Source: Alphaproteobacteria bacterium
GTDB lineage: Bacteria; Pseudomonadota; Alphaproteobacteria; Rhizobiales; CAJQND01
Length of the DNA: 64,000 nucleotides
Assembly (NCBI GenBank): GCA_024227565.1
Contig: JAAEUE010000108.1
Location: forward strand, 1 to 64,000
Direction: 5' to 3'
Shown: positions 17,083-26,251 of the stretch, in pieces
Layout: every line of letters begins with the position of its first letter
How positions within the stretch are numbered: the first letter of the stretch is position 1
Position numbers and translations under genes: made by a program
Notes under the pieces: generated by a model
Databases searched by the model: none
Told to the model about the DNA's origin: nothing
What the model saw: only the letters and a program-made list of their open reading frames with translations

Positions 17083-18278
17083 GACGAGGCCACCATCTTG
17101 ATGTTGTGCTTGTTGTTGTTGCGCCATGCGGACACGGAGCGCTCCGCGGCCTCTTCCAAGGTTGCCGCGCGGATTACGGGAAGGCCACTGCGAGAAAGGA
17201 TCTTGCGCCCCTCCTCCACGTTGGTCCCGGCCAGCCGGACAATCACCGGCACGTCCACCGGATTGTTCTCCAACGCCTGAATGATGCCTTCGGCCACCCA
17301 GTCGCAGCGGTTGATGCCGGCAAAGATGTTCACCAGAATGGCTTCAACCTTCTTGTCCGACATCACCAGGCGGAAGGCTTTGGCCACCCGCTCCGGCGTT
17401 GCGCCGCCGCCAATGTCGAGGAAGTTTGCAGGCGAACCACCAGCGAGCTCAATCATGTCCATGGTGGCCATGGCAAGACCCGCACCGTTCACGATGCAGC
17501 CAATATTGCCTTCCAGGCCCACATAGCTGAGGCCGCGGTCGGCAGCTTGAGTCTCGCGTGCATCTTCCTGAGATTTGTCACGCAGCTCGGAAACATCAGG
17601 GCGCCGGAACATGGCATTGTCGTCGAACGACATTTTGGCATCGAGCGCCAGAAGCGATCCGTCCCCTGTGACCACGAGCGGATTGATCTCCACCATGGTT
17701 GCGTCCAGGTCGCGAAAGGCCATGTAGCAGCCCTTGACCACTTCTACAGCCTGGCGGATCTGCGACGGCTCAAGGCCCAGTTGGAAGGCGATTTCGCGCG
17801 CCTGAAAGTCCTGCACGCCTACGGCTGGCTCCACCACAGAACGGATTATCGAGCCCGGCCGCTTCTCGGCGATCTCTTCAATTTCCATGCCGCCATCAGC
17901 AGACGCGACCACCATGATGCGTTCGGTTTTGCGGTCCAGCACGAAGCCCAGATAGATCTCTTTTTGGATCGAGACCGCACCTTCCACATAGACCCGGTAG
18001 ACCACCTTGCCGGCAGCGCCGGTCTGATGGGTTACGAGGCGCTTGCCGAACAGGTCATTGGCTGCATCCAGCACCTCGTGCTCGTCGGTACACATCTTAA
18101 CGCCGCCAGCTTGCCCCCGGCCGCCTGTGTGGACTTGTGCTTTGACCACCCACTTGTCGCCGCCAACTTCGCGGGCCCGGTAGGCCGCCTGCTCTGGACT
18201 GTACGCCAAACCGCCACGCGGAATGGGCACGCCAAATCCGGCGAGAATTTCCTTGGCCTGATATTCATGGATATCCAT
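17079..18278 (-). CDS. mtkA: Malate-CoA ligase (malate thiokinase) beta subunit
   Basis: A 399-residue ATP-grasp protein like the succinyl-CoA synthetase beta subunit. It starts [12 protein letters not shown], as in that family, and has the ATP-grasp lysine region [30 protein letters not shown], and the C-terminal FVNIFAG-type segment ([18 protein letters not shown]). With MtkB it activates malate to malyl-CoA, which Mcl then cleaves to acetyl-CoA and glyoxylate. It lies 32 bases after sgaA and overlaps mtkB by 4 bases. Substrate preference is inferred from the serine-cycle operon. Confidence 0.94.
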   Translation of the reverse strand: MDIHEYQAKEILAGFGVPIPRGGLAYSPEQAAYRAREVGGDKWVVKAQVHTGGRGQAGGVKMCTDEHEVLDAANDLFGKRLVTHQTGAAGKVVYRVYVEGAVSIQKEIYLGFVLDRKTERIMVVASADGGMEIEEIAEKRPGSIIRSVVEPAVGVQDFQAREIAFQLGLEPSQIRQAVEVVKGCYMAFRDLDATMVEINPLVVTGDGSLLALDAKMSFDDNAMFRRPDVSELRDKSQEDARETQAADRGLSYVGLEGNIGCIVNGAGLAMATMDMIELAGGSPANFLDIGGGATPERVAKAFRLVMSDKKVEAILVNIFAGINRCDWVAEGIIQALENNPVDVPVIVRLAGTNVEEGRKILSRSGLPVIRAATLEEAAERSVSAWRNNNKHNIKMVASS

Positions 18279-18310
18279 TAGACATCTCCAGGGGGCTCAA
18301 TTGAGCGGGG

Positions 18311-19519
18311 TTACTCGGCCGCCACCAGTTGCGGACGAAAATCTGCATAGCCGTTCACGGCCTGGCGGAAATGCTCTTCAGCTGCGCCAACACCACTGCC
18401 CGCCTGAACGTCAAGGCCAACGTCGCGCATGGCCATCTCTGCACCGGCCAAAGCCATCATGATCATAATCTCGTTGAGGTCGCCCAGGTGGCCAATGCGG
18501 AACACCCGGCCAGCCACCTTCGACAGGCCAGCGCCAAGCGAGATGCCATAGCGATGGTAGGCACGGCCGATCACCTGGTTGGCATCGACGCCTTCAGGCA
18601 CCACAATCGCGCTCACCGTGTCGGAATGCCATTTGGGTTCCTTGGCACAAAGCTCCAACCCCCAGGCCCGAACCGCGGCCCGCACGCCTTCTGCGAGAAA
18701 ACTGTGGCGGGCAAACACATTGTCCAAACCTTCTTCCAACAAACGGTCAGTGGAAACACGCAGACCGCGGATCAGGGTCATGGGTGGGGTATAAGGGAAG
18801 TAGCCATCCTTGTTGGTGGCGATCATGTCTTTGAAATCAAAATAGCAGCGGGTGAGCTTTGCCGACTTGGCAGCCTCAAGCGCCTTTGGGCTGACACAGA
18901 GTATGGCGAGGCCGGCCGGCAGCATGAAGCCCTTCTGCGAACCGGAAACGGCCACATCCACGCCCCACTCGTCCATGCGAAAATCGATGCTGGCGATCGA
19001 GCTCACACCATCCACGAACAACAGCGCGGGATGGTCAGCTTCGTTCATTGCCTGGCGCACACCGGCCACGTCTGAGGTGACGCCGGTTGCGGTTTCGTTG
19101 TGGCAGACCAGAACCGCCTTGATCTCGTGGTCACGGTCAGCGCTAAGCTTTTCAGCATAGAGTTCAATCGGCGTGCCTTCGCCCCACTCCACGTCAATCA
19201 GCTCAACGTCGAGGCCGTGGCGCTGGCACAAATCAATCCAGAGGTGGGAAAACTGGCCGAACCGGGAGGCCAAAATCTTATCGCCCGGCGAAAGGGTGTT
19301 CGTAATCGCCGCTTCCCAGCCGCCGGTGCCCGAACCTGGAAACAAGAACACCTGACCGCTTTCGGATTTGAAGATCTTCTTCAGATCCTGGAACAGCGGA
19401 AGCGTGAAATCCGGCAATGTGGGCGCACGGTGATCTTCCATCGGTAGATCGATGGCTTTGCGAACTTCGTCCGGCACGTTTGTGGGACCTGGAACGAATA
19501 ATCCTCTGACGCCGTACAT
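18311..19519 (-). CDS. sgaA: Serine-glyoxylate aminotransferase
   Basis: A 402-residue class V PLP aminotransferase that transfers the amino group of serine to glyoxylate, giving hydroxypyruvate and glycine. It begins with FVPGPTNVPDEVRKAI, typical of the family. The PLP lysine is in VSGSQKGFMLPAG, and a GSGTGGWEAAITN phosphate-binding loop lies near residue 70. The start was set at ATG 19519, preceded by AAAGGAAT; the longer frame would add 110 poorly conserved residues. It is the first gene of the serine-cycle operon, divergent from the response regulator, with 239 bases between them holding several inverted repeats. Confidence 0.95.
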   Translation of the reverse strand: MYGVRGLFVPGPTNVPDEVRKAIDLPMEDHRAPTLPDFTLPLFQDLKKIFKSESGQVFLFPGSGTGGWEAAITNTLSPGDKILASRFGQFSHLWIDLCQRHGLDVELIDVEWGEGTPIELYAEKLSADRDHEIKAVLVCHNETATGVTSDVAGVRQAMNEADHPALLFVDGVSSIASIDFRMDEWGVDVAVSGSQKGFMLPAGLAILCVSPKALEAAKSAKLTRCYFDFKDMIATNKDGYFPYTPPMTLIRGLRVSTDRLLEEGLDNVFARHSFLAEGVRAAVRAWGLELCAKEPKWHSDTVSAIVVPEGVDANQVIGRAYHRYGISLGAGLSKVAGRVFRIGHLGDLNEIMIMMALAGAEMAMRDVGLDVQAGSGVGAAEEHFRQAVNGYADFRPQLVAAE

Positions 19520-19649
19520 TGTGCTAATTCCTTTCTTGGGGCGCTTGCCACCGTTGGACCGGCGCAGCAGTTTGTTTCCTCGCTTGCCAGTAGACGGCTT
19601 CGCGCCAAACTCCACAACACTCAAACCTCCTGCTTTTGAATAGCCAAAT

Positions 19650-19735
19650 TGGTGGGTATTTTCCCACCCAATTGTGTGGTATTTTCTAAAAATAATAAGA
19701 ATACCCCCACCCGAATGGGTAGGTTTTTGGTAAAT
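19650..19735. promoter_or_regulatory. Cluster of inverted and direct repeats between sgaA and the response regulator
   Basis: The divergent control region holds GGTGGG-TATTTT-CCCACC (19651-19668), a direct repeat of GGTATTTTC 23 bases on (19655-19663 and 19678-19686), and ACCC-GAAT-GGGT (around 19710-19722). Repeated symmetric sites between a regulator and a carbon-assimilation operon suggest binding by the adjacent LuxR-type protein. The exact box is not resolved. Confidence 0.45.
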
Positions 19736-19758
19736 TTGAACTCTGAAAAGGTGGACAA

Positions 19759-20427
19759 ATGGCAGAACGCACCCAGACCGACGTGGCATTGGCTGACAGC
19801 AACCCGCTGATGCTGTCTGCTCTCTCAGAGTTTTTTGAGCGCGACCCACGCTTCAGTCTGGTGACCACCGCCGGCACCGCGGAAGGCTTTCTGGAAGCGG
19901 TGTTGCGGGTGCCGGTCGCCGTTGGGGTCATCGATTGGACGTTGCCGATGCTGGGCGGCAAAAAGCTGATCGAAGTGCTCCGCGCCCAGGAGAGCGCACC
20001 TCGGGTGGTGGTTTATTCCCACAGCGACGGCCAGGACATTCCGCGCAAAGCCATGGCCGCCGGCGCCGCCGGCTTTTGCGCCCGCAGCGAACCCGCCGAG
20101 AAGCTTCTCGACATCGTGGCCGATGTGGGCCGCGGGAAAATGGTGTTTCCGTTCCTGGATGTGCGCGAACTGCGCCAGGACCCGGTCCACGCCCTCACCG
20201 CCAAGGAGCGAATTCTTCTCACCGCCCTGGCCAAGGGCAGCACAAACAAGCAGCTCGCCGAAGAGTTCGGCATCTCGGTCAACACGGTCAAATTCCACCT
20301 CAGAAATCTGTTCGAAAAACTCGACCTCAGCAACCGGGCCCAGGCCATCGCCTTTTATTACTCATCCGTACACGCACAATCATCATCGCCGGCGGGGGAT
20401 GATCCGGCGGAGAGTTTGCGCGATTGA
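19759..20427 (+). CDS. LuxR/FixJ-type response regulator
   Basis: A 222-residue two-domain response regulator. The receiver domain (~1-125) carries D13 in VALADSNP and the phosphoacceptor D59 in GVIDWTLPML. The usual conserved lysine near the end appears replaced in GFCARSEP, so phosphorylation may be atypical. The C-terminal LuxR helix-turn-helix is clear (LTAKERILLTALAKGSTNKQ, then EEFGISVNTVKFHLRNLFEK). No partner kinase is adjacent. It is divergent from sgaA and precedes mcl by 131 bases, so it is a candidate controller of both serine-cycle units, an inference from position. Confidence 0.88.
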   Translation: MAERTQTDVALADSNPLMLSALSEFFERDPRFSLVTTAGTAEGFLEAVLRVPVAVGVIDWTLPMLGGKKLIEVLRAQESAPRVVVYSHSDGQDIPRKAMAAGAAGFCARSEPAEKLLDIVADVGRGKMVFPFLDVRELRQDPVHALTAKERILLTALAKGSTNKQLAEEFGISVNTVKFHLRNLFEKLDLSNRAQAIAFYYSSVHAQSSSPAGDDPAESLRD

Positions 20428-20558
20428 GAATTCCTGAGCTCCACAGTTGAAGAGAAGCTGCCCCCCCCCTGCGTCAAATGCGACCTTGACGACAGCCCGA
20501 TTTTTCAGCTTTTACCGCGCCCTGATTTCGCACTCTCACAAAAAGGGCAGGATTTCCG

Positions 20559-21536
20559 ATGAGCTTTCACACCGTTGAACAGGCACCAGGCAGGCTGAAC
20601 AGAAGCGAGCTTGCAGTTCCAGGTAGTCAGCCACAACTCTTTGAAAAAGCAGCAAAGTCTGATGTTGACGTTGTCTTTCTCGACCTTGAAGACGCGGTCG
20701 CTCCAGACGACAAGGTTGAGGCCCGAAAGAACATCATTCAAGCCCTCAACGATATCGACTGGGGGGCCAAGTCCATGTCCATTCGGATCAACGGGCTCGA
20801 CACACACTACATGTATCGCGACGTTGTGGACATTGTTGAGCAGGCTGGAGAGCGCCTCGATCTGATCATGATTCCGAAGGTTGGCACCGCCGCTGACGTC
20901 TACGCAATCGACATGCTGGTGACCCAGATTGAGGATGCTATGGGCTACAAAAAACGCATCGGTTTTGAGCACATTATCGAGACCGCATTGGGTATGCAGA
21001 ACGTCACTGAAATTGCCGCCGCCAGCAAGCGCAACGAGTCGCTCCATTTTGGTGTGGCCGACTACGCCGCCTCCACCCGCGCACGCACCACAATCATCGG
21101 CGGAGTGAACCCTGACTATGCCGTTCTGACCGACCCCGACACAAACGGTGGCCGCGATGTGCACTGGGGCGACATGTGGCACTATGCATTGGCCCGCATG
21201 GTTGTGGCCGCCCGGGCCAATGGCCTGCGGCCCATCGATGGTCCCTTTGGCGACTTCTCAGATCCAGACGGTTACAAGGCAGCAGCCCAGCGCGCTGCGG
21301 TGCTCGGCTGTGAAGGCAAATGGGCTATCCACCCCTCGCAAGTGGCGTTGGCCAACGAGGTGATGAGCCCCTCCGACGCCGACGTCACAAAGGCCGAGCG
21401 CATCATCGAGGCCATGAAGCAGGCTGCAGCGGAAGGCAAAGGCGCGGTGTCCTTGGATGGACGCCTGATCGACTACGCTTCAATCCGCCAGGCCGAAGTG
21501 CTGGTAGAGAAAGCCGCGCAGATCGCAGCGGGATAA
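20559..21536 (+). CDS. mcl: Malyl-CoA lyase
   Basis: A 325-residue CitE/HpcH-family lyase that cleaves malyl-CoA to acetyl-CoA and glyoxylate, closing the serine cycle. It has the family segments NRSELAVPGSQPQLFEKAAK, VFLDLEDAVAPDDK with the metal-binding acidic pair, MIPKVG, and the C-terminal GKWAIHPSQVALAN. Length and motif order match the methylotroph L-malyl-CoA/beta-methylmalyl-CoA lyase. It lies downstream of the response regulator, in the opposite direction to the sgaA operon. A ribosome site (AGGATTT) precedes the ATG. A 9-base-arm hairpin follows the stop. Confidence 0.95.
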   Translation: MSFHTVEQAPGRLNRSELAVPGSQPQLFEKAAKSDVDVVFLDLEDAVAPDDKVEARKNIIQALNDIDWGAKSMSIRINGLDTHYMYRDVVDIVEQAGERLDLIMIPKVGTAADVYAIDMLVTQIEDAMGYKKRIGFEHIIETALGMQNVTEIAAASKRNESLHFGVADYAASTRARTTIIGGVNPDYAVLTDPDTNGGRDVHWGDMWHYALARMVVAARANGLRPIDGPFGDFSDPDGYKAAAQRAAVLGCEGKWAIHPSQVALANEVMSPSDADVTKAERIIEAMKQAAAEGKGAVSLDGRLIDYASIRQAEVLVEKAAQIAAG

Positions 21537-21549
21537 TCCACACCAATTT

Positions 21550-21585
21550 GCGGCCGGGCATGAATTCCAACGCAATCCCGGCCGC
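21550..21585 (+). terminator. GC-rich hairpin after mcl
   Basis: Perfect arms GCGGCCGGG (21550-21558) and CCCGGCCGC (21577-21585) start 14 bases after the mcl stop. There is no T-run, so it may be a stability hairpin or a rho-assisted terminator. The rest of the gap to the flagellin gene (~250 bases) is AT-rich, with no gene seen. Confidence 0.5.
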
Positions 21586-21833
21586 CACTTGCGGCATGCG
21601 CATTGTATTTTCTTTTACCTTTTCCATTAAGCCTTTCGTTATCATAAATCACTGAAACATGATTTCCTGAACCCCCGTTAAGACTCTCCCAAATCATCTC
21701 AGCTAGAACGATGCTCATAGTAGATTGATCCGCAAATATAGCGTGATTCAATTGCATGATGCTGTTCTACTATCCCGGCCGATCCGGAATGTTTTCTTCA
21801 AGAAATCAACAATATACATAGGGACGCAAGTAG

Positions 21834-22754
21834 ATGAATAGCATCAACACTAATGTTGCCGCGATGACGGCACTCCAGTCACTTAACGCCACAAACAAAA
21901 GCTTGGTGGAAACCCAGAGCCGTATTTCTACAGGTCTGGCCGTGGCAACTGCCTCGGACAACGCTGCATACTTCTCGATCGCAACAACCATGCGCTCGGA
22001 CAACAAGGCACTTGGTGCCGTTCAAGATGCTCTGGGTCTTGGTGCCGCAACGGTGGACGTGGCATACACAGCCCTGGACAGCACGATTAAAGTTGTCGAC
22101 GAAATCAAAACCAAACTGGTTGCAGCCCGCGAGCCGGGTGTTGACCGGGTGGCCATTCAGGCTGAAATTTCCGAGCTGCAAAACCAGCTGACCAGTATCT
22201 CTGAAAGTGCTTCGTTCAACGGCGAGAACTTCCTTTCCGTGGACTCAGATGCCGCCGATTACAACGCTACCAAGAGTGTTGTTGCCTCCTTCACCAGGTC
22301 GGGCAGCTCAATCTCCATTGGCACCATCGGCATCGACATCTCGTCAACCGCATTGTTTGACGCTGGCACGGGAACGGCAATTCTGGATACCGTTGCCACC
22401 GCAACCAGCGGCACAACGTTTACCGTTGCAAACCTGGACATCTCTGCTCTGACTGACGCTGCGGCTGATTTGACGGACCTGGAAGACATGATCCAGACCG
22501 TTGACACAGCCTTCGCTTCGATCACCACGGCAGCCAGTAACCTGGGTGCTGCAAGCACGCGGATCGAACTGCAGTCTGAGTTCGTTGGTAACCTGATGGA
22601 TGCCGTCGAGCGCGGCGTGAGCCAGTTGGTCGACGCGGACATGAACGCAGAATCCACAAAACTGCAGGCTCTGCAGGTTCAGCAGCAGCTGGGCATTCAG
22701 GCCCTGAGCATTGCCAACTCTGGCAGCCAGAACATCCTCTCGCTCTTCAGATAA
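21834..22754 (+). CDS. fliC: Flagellin
   Basis: A 306-residue flagellin. The conserved N-terminal D0/D1 helices (INTNVAAMTALQSLNATNKS, then RISTGLAVATASDNAAYF) and the C-terminal helices (QQQLGIQALSIANSGSQNIL, then SLFR) bracket a short, variable, Ser/Thr/Ala-rich centre. The protein is exported by the flagellar apparatus and has no cleaved signal. It lies alone, away from other motility genes in the window. An AGGGA ribosome site precedes the ATG. A GCCGAT tract resembling a sigma-28 -10 element occurs upstream, but no matching -35 was found. A strong terminator follows. Confidence 0.95.
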   Translation: MNSINTNVAAMTALQSLNATNKSLVETQSRISTGLAVATASDNAAYFSIATTMRSDNKALGAVQDALGLGAATVDVAYTALDSTIKVVDEIKTKLVAAREPGVDRVAIQAEISELQNQLTSISESASFNGENFLSVDSDAADYNATKSVVASFTRSGSSISIGTIGIDISSTALFDAGTGTAILDTVATATSGTTFTVANLDISALTDAAADLTDLEDMIQTVDTAFASITTAASNLGAASTRIELQSEFVGNLMDAVERGVSQLVDADMNAESTKLQALQVQQQLGIQALSIANSGSQNILSLFR

Positions 22755-22777
22755 GACGCGATTGGTTCTGAAAAATC

Positions 22778-22813
22778 GGCCGCAATCACCTACTTGGTGG
22801 TTGCGGCCTTTTT
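22778..22813 (+). terminator. Rho-independent terminator of the flagellin gene
   Basis: Arms of 13 bases (starting GGCCGCAA and ending TTGCGGCC) with one wobble pair and a 5-base loop, followed by TTTTT, 23 bases after the flagellin stop. The same hairpin lies just beyond the end of the convergent mttB gene. Confidence 0.9.
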
Positions 22814-22829
22814 CGTTTGGGCGGCAGGG

Positions 22830-24392
22830 TCAGTAATAGTTTTGATCCGGCTCGCTTGCTTTGCGCTTTTCGATAAAGGCCACCAAAGCCTCATCGATTG
22901 CCGGATCCAGGCCAGGATCTTCGTATTCTTCCACCAGCAACTTCCACTGAGCGTTGGCCCGCTGAGCGGCGTCCAGCCCACCATCCGCGCTCCATTGCTC
23001 AAACGAGTTACTGTCGCTTGCTGACGACATATAGAACGCCGATTTGAAATTCTCCTGGGTGTGTTCGCTGCCAAGAAAGTGCTGCCCAGGCCCCACATCC
23101 TGAATGGCTCCAAGCGCCAGCGCGTTCCTGGAAAGATCAATCCCTTCAAAAAAGCTCGCCACCTTGCCGCACAGATCGGCATCGATGATGGTCTTTTCTA
23201 AGCTGGTCACTAGCCCGCCTTCCAACCAACCGGTGGCATGATTGATCAGATTGGCCCCGGCAAACATCGCCATCAGCAAGCCCCAAGTCGCCTCCTGCTC
23301 AGATTGCGCATCCGGCAATTTGGAAGCCGACAGAGTGCCCACCGTGTGGAGCGGAACGCCCAGCCTGCGAGCCAACTGGCCTGATGCCAGAACCATTTTG
23401 CCCGCCTCGGGGGTTCCAAACGTCGGTGCGCCGCTTTGCATGGACATGGTGCTGGCAAAACTCCCCATCAAGCAGGGCGCGCCAGGGTTGATCAGTTGCA
23501 CCAGGCAGAGCGACGCCAAGGCCTCGGCGAGAACCTGGGTAAGCGTGCCGGCCACCGTGCACGGGCTCATGGCACCGGCCAGGGTCCAGGGTGTGGTGGC
23601 CACCGGCTGGCGGTTGTGGGCATAAACCTTAAGGGAACCGGACATGTTCGCGTCCATCACCAACGGAGCATTGGTGTTGCTCACACAATAGAGCACCGGA
23701 TTGTTCTGCATGAACGCGTCGCCGAATACGATGGCGGCCATATCGACAGCATCTTGCGCCCGCCGCTCGCCAATGAACGCGCCCATGAAGGGCCGGTCTG
23801 AATAGCGGATATGGGTGTAGAGCATATCCAGATGGCGCTTGTTTGCCGGCAGATCCACCGGTTCGCACACAACCCCGCCGGAATGATGCAGATGGGGGAT
23901 CATCTGGTGAAGCTTCACCAGGGTTTTGAAATCCTCAATCCCTGCATAGCGTCGCCCCTTGTCCAGATCGTGCACAAATGGCGGCCCCCAAGATGGGCAC
24001 AGCACCGTATTGCTGCCGCCCAGCACAATTGATTTGTCCGGATTACGGGCATGCTGTTTGAATTCTCGGGGGGCAGAGCTTTGAATGATCTGACGGCAAA
24101 GACCGGGCGCAAATCTCACCCGTGTGCCCTCAATCTCTGCGCCACCGGCTTTGAAGATCTCCAGGATTTCCGGATCATCGACAAAGTCCATGCCGGTTTC
24201 GTGCAGCAACTGATCGGCATTGGCCTCAATCAGGCTGAGGCCTTCCTCATCGAGAACATTGAATGTTCCAAGCTTGCGCTGAATATAGGGGGCACCAGGA
24301 TCCGCCGGCTTGGCCAGGGCAGCTTTCTTGCCCCCTCGCCCACCACCACGGCGGCGGCCTTGCGTTTGCGATGAACTGCCGGTTTCGCTCAT
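22830..24392 (-). CDS. MttB-family trimethylamine methyltransferase-like protein
   Basis: A 520-residue protein of the MttB superfamily. An N-terminal Gly/Arg/Lys-rich tail (~30 residues) is followed by the TIM-barrel methyltransferase with recognisable segments such as PSWGPPFVHDLDKGRR, PLVMDANMSGSLKVY and NPGAPCLMGSFASTMS. No in-frame amber codon is present, so it belongs to the non-pyrrolysine branch, which demethylates quaternary amines such as glycine betaine or proline betaine onto a corrinoid protein. No corrinoid protein or reactivase gene is adjacent. It is divergent from a LysR gene, its probable regulator. The substrate is unknown; a link to C1 supply for the serine cycle is inference. 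Confidence 0.88.
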   Translation of the reverse strand: MSETGSSSQTQGRRRGGGRGGKKAALAKPADPGAPYIQRKLGTFNVLDEEGLSLIEANADQLLHETGMDFVDDPEILEIFKAGGAEIEGTRVRFAPGLCRQIIQSSAPREFKQHARNPDKSIVLGGSNTVLCPSWGPPFVHDLDKGRRYAGIEDFKTLVKLHQMIPHLHHSGGVVCEPVDLPANKRHLDMLYTHIRYSDRPFMGAFIGERRAQDAVDMAAIVFGDAFMQNNPVLYCVSNTNAPLVMDANMSGSLKVYAHNRQPVATTPWTLAGAMSPCTVAGTLTQVLAEALASLCLVQLINPGAPCLMGSFASTMSMQSGAPTFGTPEAGKMVLASGQLARRLGVPLHTVGTLSASKLPDAQSEQEATWGLLMAMFAGANLINHATGWLEGGLVTSLEKTIIDADLCGKVASFFEGIDLSRNALALGAIQDVGPGQHFLGSEHTQENFKSAFYMSSASDSNSFEQWSADGGLDAAQRANAQWKLLVEEYEDPGLDPAIDEALVAFIEKRKASEPDQNYY

Positions 24393-24455
24393 GGTTGCAT
24401 TTCACTCCGCACGGGCTGGCCACACAATCTCGCAGTTGCTTCATAAGACAAACTA

Positions 24456-25490
24456 ATGTTTGATCAGGACAGCAAACCTCGCATGAGCGCACCGCCTATG
24501 GCCAAGACAAACCCCTTTGAATTCAACCTGTTCCGGGCCATCGAAGTGTTCGTTGCCGTGGTGGAGACCCGCCATGTGACCCAGGCGGCGGAGATGCTAG
24601 GCATCACCCAGTCGGCAGCTTCGCAACAATTGCAAAGCTTGGAGCGGGCCCTTGGGGTTCAGGTGATCGACCGCTCAACGCGTCCCGCCCAGCTCACCAA
24701 ATCCGGAATTGCCCTGCACAAGCGCGCTATGACCATTCTTGGCGAGGTGGAAAGCCTGCGCGCCGAGGTGCGCCAGATTGGGTCGGTTCCTTTGCCCTTG
24801 CTCAGGATCGCCATGCTGGCGTCGATCTCCACCACCTTGTGCCCGGTGCTCGCCGGACTTGCACGCGACACCTTCAACATTCCAGAGCTGATCCTCACCG
24901 CCGGCCTCTCAAGCGACCACCAGAACCTGTTGCGCAGCCGCAAGACGGATCTGGCGATCACGTCAGACAATCTGTTCGAGATCGAGGGCCTGGCCCGCTA
25001 CCCAATCATGCGCGAGCAGTTTTTGCTTGTGGTCCCAAAAGGGTGCACGGGCCCAATCGATGATCTGGAGGAGTTGGCAAAGACCCTGCCCATGGTGCGC
25101 TTCACCCGCGAGGCCGTGGTGGGCATGCGGACTGATCAGCATCTCAGCCGCGTGCGGCTAAACCTGCCCAGGTTCATCGAGGGCGACCGCGCCAGCATCG
25201 TGATGGCGCCGGTGGCCGCCGGCATGGGTTTCACCATGCTCACGCCCACCCTGCTGCTGGACGGGCTTGCCGAGGGTATGGAGATTGATGTTCATCCATT
25301 GCCGTTTGCAGGGTTTTACCGCGAGATCACACTGGTGACCCGCGAACGCGAGCTGGGCAGCTTGCCGGAGGCCTTTGCTGCAGCCAGCGCCCAGACCCTG
25401 GCTGCCGCCATAGAGACACGCTTGTCCGAATTGCCGGCCGGCAGCTTTCATCTCAACACGGTTGAAGATCTGGCAGGAGACGGCGCCTGA
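24456..25490 (+). CDS. LysR family transcriptional regulator
   Basis: A 344-residue LysR protein with a helix-turn-helix at residues ~25-70 (VTQAAEMLGITQSAASQQLQ) and a substrate-binding-like effector domain behind it. The first methionines at codons 1, 10 and 15 are all possible starts, since the family normally has only ~5-10 residues before the first helix. It is divergent from the MttB-like gene with 63 bases between, which makes that gene its likely target. A small membrane protein follows 3 bases after the stop, on the same transcript. Confidence 0.9.
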   Translation: MFDQDSKPRMSAPPMAKTNPFEFNLFRAIEVFVAVVETRHVTQAAEMLGITQSAASQQLQSLERALGVQVIDRSTRPAQLTKSGIALHKRAMTILGEVESLRAEVRQIGSVPLPLLRIAMLASISTTLCPVLAGLARDTFNIPELILTAGLSSDHQNLLRSRKTDLAITSDNLFEIEGLARYPIMREQFLLVVPKGCTGPIDDLEELAKTLPMVRFTREAVVGMRTDQHLSRVRLNLPRFIEGDRASIVMAPVAAGMGFTMLTPTLLLDGLAEGMEIDVHPLPFAGFYREITLVTRERELGSLPEAFAAASAQTLAAAIETRLSELPAGSFHLNTVEDLAGDGA

Positions 25491-25493
25491 CCC

Positions 25494-25931
25494 ATGAGCA
25501 TAGTGTTCCTGATCTTTCGCATCATCTGCTACGCGGCCCTTGGGGTCGTGATCCTCGGGGTGGTTGGCATGCTCGTGCTTAGCAACCCGGAGGTCTGTTC
25601 GAGCTTTTCCACAGGCTCGATCAGTTGCAGATCTGAAGGCGTGGAAGAGCTTGCAAAGCTGACCATGGGCATCCTTCTGGTCTCTGCGTTCACTGGTGTG
25701 CCCGTGTTGCTGGCCCTCTTCGGTCTGTTCTTCGCATTACGAGCCGCAACTCCAGCAATCGTTCGAACTTACCGCAAGATCCGGCCCCCGCCTGAAGGAT
25801 CAGAGGAGCAAGCAGAAGAGCGAACCGTCCTCCAAAAAGTTGGGCGCGCGGGGAAAATTATGGCCTACATCTTGGGCGCATTCTTCCTCAGCGCGATCAT
25901 TGCTGGCATATACGGGGCGAGCTTCCAGTAG
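25494..25931 (+). CDS. Small membrane protein, unknown
   Basis: A 145-residue protein with three predicted membrane helices: residues ~4-28 (IFRIICYAALGVVILGVVGM), ~58-85 (LLVSAFTGVPVLLALFGLFF) and ~122-142. A cysteine pair (VCSS...ISCRS) in the first periplasmic loop could form a disulfide. A short charged cytoplasmic loop lies between helices 2 and 3. It begins 3 bases after the LysR gene and is probably co-transcribed. I do not recognise a family. Confidence 0.6.
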   Translation: MSIVFLIFRIICYAALGVVILGVVGMLVLSNPEVCSSFSTGSISCRSEGVEELAKLTMGILLVSAFTGVPVLLALFGLFFALRAATPAIVRTYRKIRPPPEGSEEQAEERTVLQKVGRAGKIMAYILGAFFLSAIIAGIYGASFQ

Positions 25932-26170
25932 CGTTTTACTGGTGCCTGGGCTATGCAGCCGGCTGCCTTGAACAAATTCGCGAAGCGGTCAAAGTGGCGA
26001 AATCCTCCCTACTGAACATCCTGAACGGCCTCAACGAGGCTGTGTTCCTGATAGGCGAAAACCGGGAGATAATGCTGACCAATCCTCAAGCCGCCGAGAT
26101 TTTCGGCAAAGGGCTGGAAGGCCAGAACATCGTGCGGGCGATCTGTTGTCCTTGCCAAAAGTTGAGGTGA
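25928..26170 (+). pseudogene. Remnant of a PAS-containing histidine kinase (PhoR-like)
   Basis: The frame ending at the TGA at 26168-26170 encodes ILNGLNEAVFLIGENREI and MLTNPQAAEIFGKGLEGQNI, which has the look of the PAS segment of PhoR-type sensor kinases (a dimer-proximal helix, then V-x-L-I-D-x-x-G-R-I-x-x-x-N). The frame stops soon after, with no histidine box or ATPase domain. There is no start codon with a ribosome site. I read it as a decayed fragment. Confidence 0.5.
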
Positions 26171-26251
26171 ACGAACGTGTGCGCCCCACCGGCACAACCG
26201 ATGTGGTCTCCATTGTTCAGCGGGTCATCACCTCATTGTCTTCGCAAGCCA

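Noticed and set aside
17106..18281. 391-residue plus-strand frame opposite mtkA
   Set aside because: It is histidine- and arginine-rich antisense of MtkA; codon pattern follows the minus-strand gene.
21759..21785. Sigma-28-like promoter for flagellin (GCCGATCC)
   Set aside because: The -10-like tract is present, but no TAAA/TAAG -35 lies at the required 15-base spacing.
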